Under the pieces are notes generated by a model. The model worked only from the letters and a program-made list of their open reading frames with translations. It was not told where the DNA came from and searched no databases. Source: Humibacter albus DSM 18994 (GTDB lineage: Bacteria > Actinomycetota > Actinomycetes > Actinomycetales > Microbacteriaceae). From it: 64,000 nucleotides of DNA. Where the stretch lies: contig NZ_ATXT01000011.1 in assembly GCF_000421825.1 (NCBI RefSeq), positions 496,001-560,000 of the forward strand, written 5' to 3'. Both the position numbers and the translations under genes were made by a program. This document shows, one piece after another, positions 36,143 to 45,665 of the stretch; position 1 is the stretch's first letter; each line of letters starts with the position of its first letter.

Positions 36143-37432
36143 CTACTCGCGCGCCTGGCCGGTGCCGCGCACGATCCACTTCGTGCTGGTGAGCTCAGGC
36201 AGGCCCATCGGCCCGCGGGCGTGGAGCTTCTGCGTCGAGATGCCGACCTCCGCGCCGAACCCGAATTCCCCGCCGTCCGTGAACCGTGTCGATGCATTCA
36301 CCATCACGACTGCCGAATCGACCTCGGCCAGAAACCGCTCCGCGTTCCCCAGGTCGTCCGTGATGATCGACTCGGTGTGCTTCGTGGAATAGCGGCGGAT
36401 GTGCGCGATCGCCTCGTCGAGAGAGTCGACGACGCCCACCGAGACATCGAGGCTCATGTGTTCCGTCGCCCAGTCCTCGTCCGCGACCGGGACAGAGTCC
36501 GAGAAAATCGCCCTGGCGCGCGCGTCCGCGTGCACGGTGACCCCGTCCGCGCGCAGCGCCGAGAGCACGGGTGGCAGCAGCCGGGATGCCGCGTCTCGGT
36601 GCACGAGGACCGTCTCGACCGCGTTGCACACGCTCGGACGCTGCACCTTGGCATTGCGCACGATGTCGACGGCCCACTGCTCCTTCGCGCTCGCGTCGAG
36701 CACGATGTGCACGACGCCCGCACCGGTCTCGATCACAGGGACCGTCGACGACTCGACCACTGTGCGAATGAGATCCGCGCTTCCCCGCGGGATGAGCACG
36801 TCGACGAGGCCCCGAGCCTGCATGAGCATTGTGCCGCCTGCGCGACCGAACTCGTCCACCGTCTGCACGGCATCCGGGGAGACTCCTGCGGCGGCTATGG
36901 CCTGCTGGATCAGCTGAACGAGCACGCGGTTGCTCGACTCCGCCGCCCGGCCGCCGCGCAGCACGACGCAGTTCCCGCTCTTCAGGGCGAGCGCTGCGAT
37001 GTCGACCGTCACATTCGGCCGAGCCTCGTAGATGGCACCGACGACGCCGAAGGGCACCCGGACCTGCTGGATGCTCACGCCGTTCGGCAACCTACTGCCG
37101 CGAACCGAGGTGCCGACGGGATCGGGCAGCGCGATCACATCGCGCACGGCCCGCGCCAGCGCGCGAACCCGCTTCTCGTCGAGCGACAGCCGGTCCAGAA
37201 GCCCAGCCGACAGGCCGTTCTCGCGTCCACGCGCCAGGTCGTCGGCGTTCGCGGAGAGGATCGCTCCGACGTTCTCGGTGAGGGCGAGCGCGATCTGCTC
37301 GAGCGCATCGTTCTTGCGTTCGGTCGTGGCCGTGGCGAGCGGGATCGCCGCGCTCTTCGCCGCCTCGAGCTTGTGAGTGAACGCGGCGACATCGCTCGTC
37401 GCGGGCGCGGATTCGAGCACGGTGCTGACCAT
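36143..37432 (-). CDS. proA: Gamma-glutamyl phosphate reductase
   Basis: This 429-residue NADPH-dependent enzyme reduces gamma-glutamyl phosphate to glutamate semialdehyde in proline synthesis. The catalytic Cys is in VQRPSVCNAVETVLVH. Other family blocks are GVVGAIYEARPNVTVD, ALALKSGNCVVLRGG, LIPRGSADLI and STRFTDGGEFGFGAEVGIST. The length is normal. It follows proB by 9 bp on the same strand, so both steps are made from one transcript. Confidence 0.97.
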   Translation of the reverse strand: MVSTVLESAPATSDVAAFTHKLEAAKSAAIPLATATTERKNDALEQIALALTENVGAILSANADDLARGRENGLSAGLLDRLSLDEKRVRALARAVRDVIALPDPVGTSVRGSRLPNGVSIQQVRVPFGVVGAIYEARPNVTVDIAALALKSGNCVVLRGGRAAESSNRVLVQLIQQAIAAAGVSPDAVQTVDEFGRAGGTMLMQARGLVDVLIPRGSADLIRTVVESSTVPVIETGAGVVHIVLDASAKEQWAVDIVRNAKVQRPSVCNAVETVLVHRDAASRLLPPVLSALRADGVTVHADARARAIFSDSVPVADEDWATEHMSLDVSVGVVDSLDEAIAHIRRYSTKHTESIITDDLGNAERFLAEVDSAVVMVNASTRFTDGGEFGFGAEVGISTQKLHARGPMGLPELTSTKWIVRGTGQARE

Positions 37433-37441
37433 GGCCTCAGT

Positions 37442-38257
37442 TTATGAGGTGGCGCGCAGCTCTGTTCCGGCGTCCCGCACCACGGGTGCGAACCAGGTGC
37501 CGACGCGCTCGCCCGCAAGGGCGCGGGCCACCAGCTGGGTGGACGTGAGCAGCACCGCGCTGCCCGCAGATGCCGCATGACGTGCCGCCGATACCTTCGT
37601 CACCGCTCCCCCGGTTCCGACGCCCGCGAGACCCGTCGGCCCGATCTCCACACCCGCCAGCTCGTCGTCGGCCGCGACGAAGCCGATCGGTTCCGCACCC
37701 GGCTCGTGCGGTGGGCGTGTGTAGAGCGCGTCCACGTCCGAGAGCAGCACGAGCAGGTCGGCGCCGATCAACGTCGCCACCAGGGAGGCCAGGCGGTCAT
37801 TGTCGCCGAACCGGATCTCGTGCGTGGCGACCGTGTCGTTCTCGTTCACGATGGGCAGGATGCGCAGATCGAGCAGGCGCTCCATGGCCCGCTTCGCGTT
37901 CGACCGGTGTGTGGGATTCTCCATGTCTCCCGCGGTGAGCAGCACCTGGCCGGCGACGATGTCGTAACGGTCGAAGCTGTCCTGGTAGCGATAGATCAGC
38001 ACGTTCTGTCCCACGGCCGCTGCAGCTTGCTGAGTCGCGAGGTCGCTCGGACGCCCCGTGAGCGAGAGATACGGGATGCCCGTGGCGATGGCGCCGGAGG
38101 AGACCAGGACGACCTGGGTTCCCCGACCATGGGCGCGGGCGAGGGCATCCACGAGAGGACCGATCTGGTGGGCGTTGTCCCCGCTGATCGATGACGACCC
38201 GACTTTCACGACGATGCGCCGGGCGGCAGGGATCAGGTCACGATCGGTGATCACCAT
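37442..38257 (-). CDS. proB: Glutamate 5-kinase, PUA-less form
   Basis: The enzyme phosphorylates glutamate in the first step of proline synthesis. The amino-acid-kinase fold is complete: VVKVGSSSIS, VLVSSGAIATG, PIVNENDTVAT, FGDNDRLASLVA, LLSDVDALYT and GTGGAVTKVSAA. From ATG 38257 the protein is 271 residues. It therefore ends after the kinase domain and lacks the C-terminal PUA domain present in the roughly 370-residue E. coli enzyme. The upstream frame to 38377 has no family features. Feedback inhibition may differ from full-length enzymes. It lies 40 bp after obgE. Confidence 0.95.
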   Translation of the reverse strand: MVITDRDLIPAARRIVVKVGSSSISGDNAHQIGPLVDALARAHGRGTQVVLVSSGAIATGIPYLSLTGRPSDLATQQAAAAVGQNVLIYRYQDSFDRYDIVAGQVLLTAGDMENPTHRSNAKRAMERLLDLRILPIVNENDTVATHEIRFGDNDRLASLVATLIGADLLVLLSDVDALYTRPPHEPGAEPIGFVAADDELAGVEIGPTGLAGVGTGGAVTKVSAARHAASAGSAVLLTSTQLVARALAGERVGTWFAPVVRDAGTELRATS

Positions 38258-38297
38258 CGGTGGGATGTCCTCGCTCTTCCTGTTCGTCGTGCGGCCT

Positions 38298-39812
38298 CTA
38301 TTCGCCGTCGGAGTCGTCGTGCCACAGCCCGGCCTCGCGTTCGCGCACCAGCTCGGCACGCGCTTCGGACTTCGCATCCATGCGCTCGTGGTACTCCGCG
38401 CGACGCTGTCCGCGCGTCGGCCTGTTGTTGCCGTCCAGGCGCGCGTCGGTTCCGCGGGGCGAGGTGACCAGTTCGGCCGTGGAGGTGAGCGTGGGCTCCC
38501 AGTCGAAGACCACGCCGTTCCCGGCTCCGATGACCACGGTAGACCCTGCGACGGCTCCCGCCTTCACCAACTCGTCTTCGACACCCAGCTTGGCGAGCCT
38601 GTCGGCGAGGAAGCCGACGGCCTCGTCGTTGGCGAAGTCGGTCTGCGCCACCCAGCGCTCCGGCTTCGTGCCGAGTATGCGATACACCGGCCCGTCGGAC
38701 CCGCCCTCGACGCGCACGACGAATCCCGCATCGTCGACGGCATGCGGACGGACGACGATGCGAGGCTTGGCCTCCGCACGCTCGGCCTCACGACGTCGCG
38801 CGTCCTCGACGAGTTGCGCCAGCGCGAACGAGAGCTCGCGCAGCCCGAGATGGCTCACCGTGGAGATCTCGAACACTCGATAGCCGCGTGCCTCGAGATC
38901 GGAACGCACGAAGGCGGCCAGCTCGGCGGCATCCGGGACGTCCACCTTATTCAGAGCGATGAGCTGAGGGCGCTCCAGAAGCGGGGCCTGCCCGTCGGGC
39001 ACCGGATACGCCGCGAGTTCGGCGAGGATGACGTCGAGATCGCTGATCGGGTCGCGGCCGGGTTCCAGCGTGGCGCAGTCGAGCACGTGCAGGAGAGCAC
39101 TGCAGCGTTCGACGTGGCGGAGGAACTCGAGCCCGAGCCCCTTGCCCTCGCTGGCGCCTTCGATGAGGCCGGGCACGTCCGCGATCGTGTAGCGCACGTC
39201 ACCGGCCTGCACCACTCCGAGGTTCGGATGCAGCGTCGTGAACGGGTAGTCCGCGATCTTCGGCTTCGCCGCCGACAACGCGGCCACCAGGCTCGATTTG
39301 CCCGCGGAGGGGTAGCCCACGAGCGCCACGTCGGCGACGGTCTTCAACTCGAGGACGACATCGCCCTCCCAGCCGGGCGTGCCGAGCAAGGCGAATCCGG
39401 GCGCCTTGCGCTTCTGGGAGGCCAGCGCCGCGTTCCCGAGCCCACCCAGGCCCCCGGGAGCCACAACGAAGCGCATGCCGGGCTGGTCCAGGTCGATCAG
39501 AGTCTCGCCCGAGGCATCCTTCACGACGGTGCCGACGGGAACCGTCAGTTCGAGGTCGGCCCCGGTGGCACCGCTGCGGTGGTCCCCCATGCCGAAGCCG
39601 CCGTTCTCGCTGCTCCGGTGCGGATGCCGGTGGTAGCCCAGCAGCGTCGTCACTCCTGGATCCGTGACGAGCGCGATGTCGCCACCGTGGCCGCCATTGC
39701 CCCCGTCGGGACCGGCGAGGGGCTTGAACTTCTCGCGCCGTACCGACACGCACCCGTTGCCACCGTGCCCGGCGCGCAGGTGCAGGGTTACGGTGTCGAC
39801 GAATGTCGCCAT
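38298..39812 (-). CDS. obgE: Obg family GTPase
   Basis: This 504-residue GTPase acts in large-subunit ribosome assembly and stress control. The Gly-rich Obg fold covers about residues 1-158 ([20 protein letters not shown]). The G domain has P-loop [27 protein letters not shown] and NKVD. An OCT domain follows at about 350-425 ([20 protein letters not shown]). A C-terminal charged tail of about 60 residues ([20 protein letters not shown]) is typical of actinobacterial Obg. The ATG at 39812 has GAGGAG upstream. Confidence 0.97.
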   Translation of the reverse strand: MATFVDTVTLHLRAGHGGNGCVSVRREKFKPLAGPDGGNGGHGGDIALVTDPGVTTLLGYHRHPHRSSENGGFGMGDHRSGATGADLELTVPVGTVVKDASGETLIDLDQPGMRFVVAPGGLGGLGNAALASQKRKAPGFALLGTPGWEGDVVLELKTVADVALVGYPSAGKSSLVAALSAAKPKIADYPFTTLHPNLGVVQAGDVRYTIADVPGLIEGASEGKGLGLEFLRHVERCSALLHVLDCATLEPGRDPISDLDVILAELAAYPVPDGQAPLLERPQLIALNKVDVPDAAELAAFVRSDLEARGYRVFEISTVSHLGLRELSFALAQLVEDARRREAERAEAKPRIVVRPHAVDDAGFVVRVEGGSDGPVYRILGTKPERWVAQTDFANDEAVGFLADRLAKLGVEDELVKAGAVAGSTVVIGAGNGVVFDWEPTLTSTAELVTSPRGTDARLDGNNRPTRGQRRAEYHERMDAKSEARAELVREREAGLWHDDSDGE

Positions 39813-39893
39813 GCTGCTCCTCACCACCCGACGTGCGGGCTCGTCATGTCTTCGATTTCACTGAGCCGGCGGGCCCGAACCACGGGAACGCGA

Positions 39894-39918
39894 ATGGGCG
39901 GGCACGAGGCCCGCCCAT
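39894..39918 (-). terminator. Hairpin between rpmA and obgE
   Basis: A perfect 10-bp stem (ATGGGCGGGC / GCCCGCCCAT, 5-base loop) lies in the 212-bp space between rpmA and obgE. No T-run follows on the minus strand, so termination is probably partial; it may lower obgE expression relative to the two ribosomal protein genes. Confidence 0.55.
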
Positions 39919-40024
39919 CGGCTGTGTTCCACGAAAGGAAAAGGTCAGTGGTCGCGCTTCGCGCCCCGACTGATTCCCTCGGCTCGGCAGAGCCCGCGAG
40001 CGCGCTCTGCCGTCACCCCGGTCG

Positions 40025-40279
40025 TCAGCCGCCTGCCACCACGTTGACGACCTTGCGGCCGCCCTTGGTGCCGAACTCGACAGCGCCCGCCTCGAGGGCG
40101 AACAGCGTGTCGTCGCCACCGCGACCGACGTTCGCGCCCGGGTGGAAGTGCGTGCCGCGCTGACGGACGATGATCTCGCCCGCGTTCACGACCTGGCCGC
40201 CGAAGCGCTTGACGCCGAGGCGCTGCGCGTTCGAGTCGCGGCCGTTGCGAGTGGAGCTCGCTCCCTTTTTGTGTGCCAT
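40025..40279 (-). CDS. rpmA: 50S ribosomal protein L27
   Basis: This 84-residue L27 has the standard N-terminus [20 protein letters not shown], which reaches the peptidyl-transferase centre. It continues with [23 protein letters not shown] and a beta-rich core. The protein starts directly at MAHKKG, with no N-terminal cleavable extension of the Firmicutes type. It follows rplU by 21 bp in the usual rplU-rpmA order. Confidence 0.98.
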   Translation of the reverse strand: MAHKKGASSTRNGRDSNAQRLGVKRFGGQVVNAGEIIVRQRGTHFHPGANVGRGGDDTLFALEAGAVEFGTKGGRKVVNVVAGG

Positions 40280-40300
40280 GAGTGTCTCTCCTCGCGCTTG

Positions 40301-40609
40301 CTACTTGATGCCGGTGACCTTGACGCGCGTGAGCTCCTGACGGTGGCCCTGGCGCTTCTTGTAGCCGGTCTTGTTCTTGAACTTCTGGATGACGATCTTC
40401 GGCCCGCGAAGGTCGCCGAGCACCTCGGCCGTGACTCTCACCTTCGCCAGCGCCTTGGCGTCGCTGGTGATCTTGTCACCGTCGACCAGGAGCACCGCGG
40501 GGAGCTCGATGGTGCCGTTCTCGCCGGCCTTCACGCGGTCCATCGTGACGATGGTGCCGACCTCGACCTTCTCCTGCCGACCGCCGGCGCGCACAACTGC
40601 GTAAACCAC
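40301..40609 (-). CDS. rplU: 50S ribosomal protein L21
   Basis: This 102-residue L21 starts at GTG ([18 protein letters not shown]). It shows the conserved C-terminal [21 protein letters not shown] that binds 23S rRNA. AGG lies about ten bases before the start, and a leader hairpin precedes it. It is the first gene of the L21-L27-Obg cluster. Confidence 0.98.
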   Translation of the reverse strand: MVYAVVRAGGRQEKVEVGTIVTMDRVKAGENGTIELPAVLLVDGDKITSDAKALAKVRVTAEVLGDLRGPKIVIQKFKNKTGYKKRQGHRQELTRVKVTGIK

Positions 40610-40629
40610 TACTCGTACCTATCTGATGA

Positions 40630-40646
40630 GGGACTGAACCAGTCCC
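40630..40646 (-). promoter_or_regulatory. Leader hairpin in front of rplU
   Basis: A perfect 7-bp stem with 3-base loop (GGGACTG-AAC-CAGTCCC on the plus strand) lies about 20 bp before the rplU start, next to its ribosome-binding site. Ribosomal protein leaders often carry autoregulatory hairpins. The rest of the 290-bp gap up to the DUF4031 gene holds no visible gene and should contain both promoters. Confidence 0.4.
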
Positions 40647-40899
40647 AGACTGACGTTGATTTTCGCTGGTCACGCCCCCAAGTGGGAGAAGGGTTCGAGC
40701 CAGAAAACGAAAGGGCGATCGCCGCGATAAGACGGCGCACACCAAGGATTGAGTCTACCGGCCGGCGACAAGTCGGTCAAACCGGGCGCGACCGGCGCGT
40801 CCTCCGGCGTTACCGTTCGACCTACGCCACGCTTCGGAGCCGTCGCGGCTCGCTCGATACGATCCGGCTCATCGCTGGACACGTCCTAGACTCGCCGGC

Positions 40900-41172
40900 A
40901 TGGCCATTCTCATCGATACCCCGATGTGGCCGAACCACGGAACGCTCTGGTCGCACCTCATCAGCGACACGTCGCTGACCGAGCTGCACGACTTCGCCCG
41001 GGCCCACGACGTACCGCCGCGAGCGTTCGACCTCGACCACTACGACGTGCCGCAACGACGACACGACGAGCTCGTCGCCGACGGCGCCACCCCTGTCACG
41101 GGACACGAGCTCGTGATCAGGCTTCGCGCCAGCGGGCTGCGCATCACCGCGGCGCAGCGCCGACGCCGCTGA
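40900..41172 (+). CDS. DUF4031 domain-containing protein
   Basis: This 90-residue protein begins MAILIDTPMWPNHGTLWSHL and continues with SDTSLTELHDFARAHDVP, PRAFDLDHYDVP and a C-terminal LIRRLRASGLR-like basic helix (VIRLRASGLRITAAQR). This is the DUF4031 pattern (I-D-x-P-x-W-x-x-H-G-x-x-x-S-H-L and Y-D-V-P). The conserved His and Asp residues suggest an enzyme or metal site, but the function is unknown. It is divergent from rplU and convergent with rne. Confidence 0.85.
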   Translation: MAILIDTPMWPNHGTLWSHLISDTSLTELHDFARAHDVPPRAFDLDHYDVPQRRHDELVADGATPVTGHELVIRLRASGLRITAAQRRRR

Positions 41173-41175
41173 CCG

Positions 41176-41215
41176 GGGCGAGGCCGGACCCTCTGTTCCC
41201 AGGCCGGCCCCGCCC
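41176..41215. terminator. Inverted repeat between convergent DUF4031 gene and rne
   Basis: A 12-bp stem with one mismatch (left arm 41176-41187, right arm 41204-41215, core GGCCGG/CCGGCC, 16-base loop) fills the 59-bp gap between the two converging stops. It lacks T-runs but is well placed as a bidirectional terminator. Confidence 0.55.
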
Positions 41216-41231
41216 GAGCGGAATACGCCCG

Positions 41232-44015
41232 TCAGCCCGCCTTCGAGTCGTCGCCGGCGATCGTGCCGCCGGTGAGGCCTGCCGTGGTCACGCGACGACG
41301 CGAACGACCCTGCCCCGGCTGCTTCGGTTCGGGGAGAGCATCGAGCACCGATCCGAGCAGCTCCTGCGCCTGCACGCGGTCGACCTTCGGTTTCGACTCG
41401 CCACGCGGGGCGACCGGAATGTCCAGGATCGACAGCGTCGCCGTCGTCTCCTCCGTCACGACGGATGCCGCCGGCCGTTCGCCCCGGGCAGTCGGCCCCG
41501 CGGCTTCCAGGCCCGGTTCCCGCACCGCCACGGACTCGCCCCGGTCTGCGTCACGTGCCGCAGCGTCGCCTTCTGCTGCTTCGGGCGCGCGTGCACCGGC
41601 CGTCACCGCAGCCGTCGACGGAGCGTCCGTCGATGAAGCATCGGCCTGCAAAGGCGCAGAGTCTGACGACCGTCGTGAACCGCCGCGCCCGCGACCGCCA
41701 CGGCGAGTGCGCGGCACATCCTGCTTGCCCCCATCGGGCGCTCCTGAGTCTTCAACGGACGCCGGAAGCTGCTCACCGGCGGATGCCGCTGCCTGCTCGA
41801 CATCGACCGCCTGACCGGTGGAAGCGGAGGCCTGGGCTCCGGGAGTCTGCGCACCGGAGCTTGCGGCATCCGGGTTCTGAACATCCGCGCTCTGGGCGTG
41901 CAGCGTGCTCGCTGCAATCTGTGCCAGCGCATTCTTGGCATCGTCCGTGATGGCGTGGGTGCCATTGTGTGATCCGGCCGTCTCGGATCCATTCGATGCC
42001 GAAGACGACGCCGATGCTCCCCCGCCCTTGCCGCCGCGTCGCCGCTCCGGCGCCTGCGGTGCCCGGTGACGCGTCACCGGATCATGGTGCACGACCACGC
42101 CGCGGCCGGCGCAGACCTCGCAGGGCTCGCTGAACGTCTCGAGCAGTCCCAGGCCGAGCTTCTTGCGCGTCATCTGCACCAGGCCGAGCGAGGTGACCTC
42201 CGCCACCTGGTGCTTGGTGCGATCGCGACTGAGGCATTCGACGAGACGGCGAAGCACGAGGTCGCGGTTCGACTCGAGCACCATGTCGATGAAGTCGACG
42301 ACGATGATGCCGCCGATGTCACGCAGCCGAAGCTGACGCACGATCTCCTCTGCCGCCTCGAGGTTGTTCTTCGTGACGGTCTCTTCCAGATTGCCGCCGG
42401 AACCGACGAACTTTCCGGTGTTGACGTCGATCACGGTCATCGCTTCGGTGCGGTCGATGACCAGTGAGCCGCCGGACGGCAGCCAGACCTTGCGGTCCAG
42501 TGCCTTCTCGATCTGCTCGGTGACCCGGTACTCGTCGAAAGCATCGCGAGCACCCTCGTAGGCTTCGACCCGGTCGAGCAGATCCGGGGCGACCTGACGC
42601 AGGTAGGTCTCGATCGTGGACCGAGCGTCGTCGCCCGCGATGATGAGCTTCTGGAAGTCCTCGTTGAAGACATCCCGCACGATCTTGATCAGCAGGTCGG
42701 GCTCACTGTGCAGCAGCGCCGGTGCCTGACCCGACTCGGCCTGCTTCGAGATGTCCGCCCATTGGGCAGTGAGTCTGTTCACGTCGACGGTGAGCTGGTC
42801 CTCCGTGGCGCCCTCGGCGGCGGTGCGCACGATCACACCGGTGTTCTCCGGAAGCACCTCCTTGAGGATCTTCTTCAGACGCGCCCGTTCGATGTCGGGC
42901 AGCTTGCGGCTGATGCCGTTCATCGACCCGTTCGGCACGTAGACGAGGTAACGGCCGGGCAGGCTCACCTGGCTGGTCAGGCGTGCACCCTTGTGGCCGA
43001 CGGGGTCCTTCGTGACCTGCACGAGCACCTTGTCGCCTGGTTTGAGCGCGAGTTCGATGCGGCGAGGCTGGTTGCCCGTCTCCGCAGCGGCCCAGTCGAC
43101 CTCGCCGGAATAGAGCACGGCGTTGCGACCGCGACCGATGTCGACGAAGGCGGCCTCCATGCTCGGCAGCACGTTCTGCACCCGGCCGAGGTACACGTTG
43201 CCGATCAGCGACGCCTCCTGCGCCCGCGCCACGTAGTGCTCGACGAGCACGCCGTCTTCGAGAACGCCGATCTGGATGCGACCGTCCTTCGAGCGCACCA
43301 CCATCTGGCGGTCGACGGACTCGCGTCGGGCGAGGAATTCCGCCTCGGTGATCACCGGACGACGACGTCCGGCGTCGCGACCGTCGCGGCGGCGCTGCTT
43401 CTTCGCCTCGAGCCGGGTGGAGCCCTTGACCTTCTGCGGTTCAGTGATGAGCTCGGGTTCCCGTTGCCGCTTCGGCTGCTCGTCGTCGCGAGCGGAATCG
43501 CCAGAGCCGCGGCGGCGAGTGCGCCGACGCGACGAGGACGCCTCCTCACGCTCCGGTGTCTCTTCCCGCGTCGACGGCAGCTGCGGCAGCTGCGGAGGCG
43601 CCTGGAACAGCAGAGCCGTGCTGGGCAGGCCGGGGGCATGCGCGGCGTGCGCGGCCGGGACCGACGAAGCAGCCGCATCAGCCGTCGCGTCGACGGCTGC
43701 GGGCGCGTTCCCGGCGCTCTCCTGCGCGCCGTCGGTGTCAACGACGCCATCAGAACTCGTCGTGACGGCATCCGATGGCGCCGCGGACGACGGTTCCGCC
43801 GTGGTCGCGTCCGAAGCAGCCACGGCAGGTGCGTCGCTCGCCGACGCGACCGAGCCCTGGGCGGGATGTGCGTCGTCCGGCGTCACGGCAGCGGATGCCG
43901 CGGCCTCCGCCTTGCGCGCTCCCCTGCGGGAGCCGAACAGGCGGCCTCTCCTACGCGGCGCGCTGCTCTCGGTGTTGCGTGATTCGTCTCCGGTGTTGTG
44001 ATCGTTCTCCACCAT
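41232..44015 (-). CDS. rne: Ribonuclease E/G
   Basis: This 927-residue endoribonuclease processes rRNA and turns over mRNA. The catalytic core lies in the middle, as usual for actinobacterial RNase E. An S1 domain is at about 270-355 (IGNVYLGRVQNVLPSMEAAF). The DNase I-like region has VIDRTEAMTVIDVNTGKFVG and GGIIVVDFIDM, with the metal-binding Asp residues. A zinc-link-like CEVCAGRG follows. Long disordered arms flank it: the N-terminal 230 residues are Ala/Ser/Asp-rich and basic towards the core. The C-terminal 280 residues are Ala/Ser/Gln-rich with an Arg/Gly patch (TRRGGRGRGGSRR) likely to bind RNA. Confidence 0.95.
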   Translation of the reverse strand: MVENDHNTGDESRNTESSAPRRRGRLFGSRRGARKAEAAASAAVTPDDAHPAQGSVASASDAPAVAASDATTAEPSSAAPSDAVTTSSDGVVDTDGAQESAGNAPAAVDATADAAASSVPAAHAAHAPGLPSTALLFQAPPQLPQLPSTREETPEREEASSSRRRTRRRGSGDSARDDEQPKRQREPELITEPQKVKGSTRLEAKKQRRRDGRDAGRRRPVITEAEFLARRESVDRQMVVRSKDGRIQIGVLEDGVLVEHYVARAQEASLIGNVYLGRVQNVLPSMEAAFVDIGRGRNAVLYSGEVDWAAAETGNQPRRIELALKPGDKVLVQVTKDPVGHKGARLTSQVSLPGRYLVYVPNGSMNGISRKLPDIERARLKKILKEVLPENTGVIVRTAAEGATEDQLTVDVNRLTAQWADISKQAESGQAPALLHSEPDLLIKIVRDVFNEDFQKLIIAGDDARSTIETYLRQVAPDLLDRVEAYEGARDAFDEYRVTEQIEKALDRKVWLPSGGSLVIDRTEAMTVIDVNTGKFVGSGGNLEETVTKNNLEAAEEIVRQLRLRDIGGIIVVDFIDMVLESNRDLVLRRLVECLSRDRTKHQVAEVTSLGLVQMTRKKLGLGLLETFSEPCEVCAGRGVVVHHDPVTRHRAPQAPERRRGGKGGGASASSSASNGSETAGSHNGTHAITDDAKNALAQIAASTLHAQSADVQNPDAASSGAQTPGAQASASTGQAVDVEQAAASAGEQLPASVEDSGAPDGGKQDVPRTRRGGRGRGGSRRSSDSAPLQADASSTDAPSTAAVTAGARAPEAAEGDAAARDADRGESVAVREPGLEAAGPTARGERPAASVVTEETTATLSILDIPVAPRGESKPKVDRVQAQELLGSVLDALPEPKQPGQGRSRRRVTTAGLTGGTIAGDDSKAG

Positions 44016-44483
44016 CGCTGGTGCACTCCTCGACCGCGGGGCGCACGCGCGCGCCCGCTACGGCTGTACTCGTGCAGGCGCCACGCTGTGCGCGGGCCCG
44101 CCAATCCTCGGTTCGACGACCGTAAGCATGCGCGCCGGACACGGACTCTCGTGTCCCCTGTCTTCTGTCACCGTTCGCGCTCGTGCCGCTCAGCGACCGG
44201 GCGATCACGGCGACGGAAGAGGTCGCTGCTGACGCTTTCGTTCGTCCGTCCCCTGTCTGTCTCCACCACGAAATCGTTCGTGATCTCCAACGTCTTCTTC
44301 GTCTGGTCGCGCGCGACCCGACGGCCGGGCATCCACGAAGCCATAGTGTGCTTCGCGGTCCGGCGAAAAGCTTGTTCTTGGCCGACCGAGCGTCGCCCGG
44401 ACGGCTGCCGACCATTATCGCACGGTCCGCTGCGCGGCCTCCTCAACGCCAGCGGACGCTGCGTGTCGCTCTGCCATAATGCG
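44016..44483. other. Long intergenic region: rne leader and promoter region of the VKOR gene
   Basis: These 468 bp contain no convincing gene. On the minus strand they form the probable long leader of rne; RNase E leaders are often sites of autoregulation. A 7-bp stem (GGACACG / CGTGTCC, 6-base loop) lies at 44137-44156. Next to the VKOR start, CATAAT (44475-44480) resembles a plus-strand -10 box but sits only 3 bp from the ATG, too close for a normal leader. Confidence 0.45.
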
Positions 44484-45098
44484 ATGGTGTCGCTCGACTC
44501 CCCCATCGAAACGAAGCGCCCGTTCGGGCTTGCCGTCTTCCTGATCGTCGCGGGCTTGATCGGCTGGTTCGCCGCCTTCATGCTCACGCTCGACAAGTTC
44601 ACACTCCTCGAGACGCCGAACGCTCACCTCAGTTGCAGCATCAATCCGCTCGTCGGCTGCGCGAAGAATCTCGCGTCCTGGCAGGGCGCCGTTCTCGGAT
44701 TCCCGAACCCGATCATCGGCGTGGCCTGCTGGGCGGCACCGATCGCAGTGGGTGTCGGCATGCTGGCCGGAGCCCGCTTCCGCCGCTGGTTCTGGATGCT
44801 CTTCAACCTCGGCGTGCTCGGCGCCATCGTGCTCGTCGTCTTCTTGATCTACTCGAGCCTCTATGACCTGTACGTGCTGTGCCCGTACTGCATGGTCACG
44901 TGGACTGTCACGATCCCCACGTTCTGGGCGGTGACGATCTACAACCTCAAGGAGGGGAACATTCCCACTACCGAGAAGGTACGAAGCTTCTTCGAGGCCG
45001 CATACAGCTGGATCCCTCTCATCACGCTGATCTCCTACGTGATCGTGGCGGTGTTCGCGCAGATCCAGCTGCAGTGGATCCCGAACGCATTCCGCTGA
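44484..45098 (+). CDS. Vitamin K epoxide reductase (VKOR) family membrane protein
   Basis: This 204-residue protein has five membrane helices. The redox centre CPYC is at residues 133-136, and the partner loop Cys pair is at Cys51 and Cys59 (LSCSINPLVGC). Bacterial VKOR homologues re-oxidise DsbA-like thiol oxidases and pass electrons to menaquinone, so this protein should drive disulfide formation in exported proteins. A DsbA partner is not encoded next to it. The start is ATG 44484 (MVSLDSPIETKRP); the frame upstream to 43998 overlaps rne antisense and is rejected. Confidence 0.93.
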   Translation: MVSLDSPIETKRPFGLAVFLIVAGLIGWFAAFMLTLDKFTLLETPNAHLSCSINPLVGCAKNLASWQGAVLGFPNPIIGVACWAAPIAVGVGMLAGARFRRWFWMLFNLGVLGAIVLVVFLIYSSLYDLYVLCPYCMVTWTVTIPTFWAVTIYNLKEGNIPTTEKVRSFFEAAYSWIPLITLISYVIVAVFAQIQLQWIPNAFR

Positions 45099-45248
45099 GT
45101 CGCCGTCCGGTCCCATCGATGACGGGACGTGCACCAGCCGACTGAACGCAACGCGCCCTCAGAGGCGGCGACACGCGCGCCGCCGAATGCAACCACCCAC
45201 GCAGGCCGACTGCCGTGCGCGGGTTGGGGTGCCCGCGCACCAAACAAT

Positions 45249-45665
45249 TCAGAACCAGAGGGCGAGTTCCCTGGCGGCGCTCTCGGGCGAGTCGGAGCCG
45301 TGCACGAGGTTCTGCTGCACCGGCAGCCCCCAGTCCCGGGCGAGATCGCCGCGGATCGTTCCGGGCGCTGCCGTGGTGGGGTCCGTGGTGCCGGCCAGCG
45401 AACGGAAGCCCTCGATCACGCGGTTGCCCGCGACGCGGATCGCGACGATCGGACCGGACTGCATGAACTCCACGAGCGGCTCATAGAACGGCTTGCCCTG
45501 GTGCTCCTCGTAGTGCTGCGCCAGCAGATCGCGGTCGGCTTCGACGAGTCTGATGTCGACGAGTGCATACCCCTTCGCCTCGATGCGGCGCAGAATCTCT
45601 CCCGTCAAGCTGCGGGCGACGCCGTCCGGCTTGACGAGCACGAGGGTCTCTTCGATGGTGGTCAT
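45249..45665 (-). CDS. ndk: Nucleoside diphosphate kinase
   Basis: This 138-residue enzyme balances NTP pools by phosphate transfer through a His. The family motif is NLVHGSDSPESA with the catalytic His122. The N-terminus is ETLVLVKPDGVARSL and the length is standard. Its ATG overlaps the stop of the DUF4233 gene by 4 bp, so ndk is translated from the folC-DUF4233-ndk transcript. No terminator hairpin was identified in the 150 bp after it. Confidence 0.97.
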   Translation of the reverse strand: MTTIEETLVLVKPDGVARSLTGEILRRIEAKGYALVDIRLVEADRDLLAQHYEEHQGKPFYEPLVEFMQSGPIVAIRVAGNRVIEGFRSLAGTTDPTTAAPGTIRGDLARDWGLPVQQNLVHGSDSPESAARELALWF

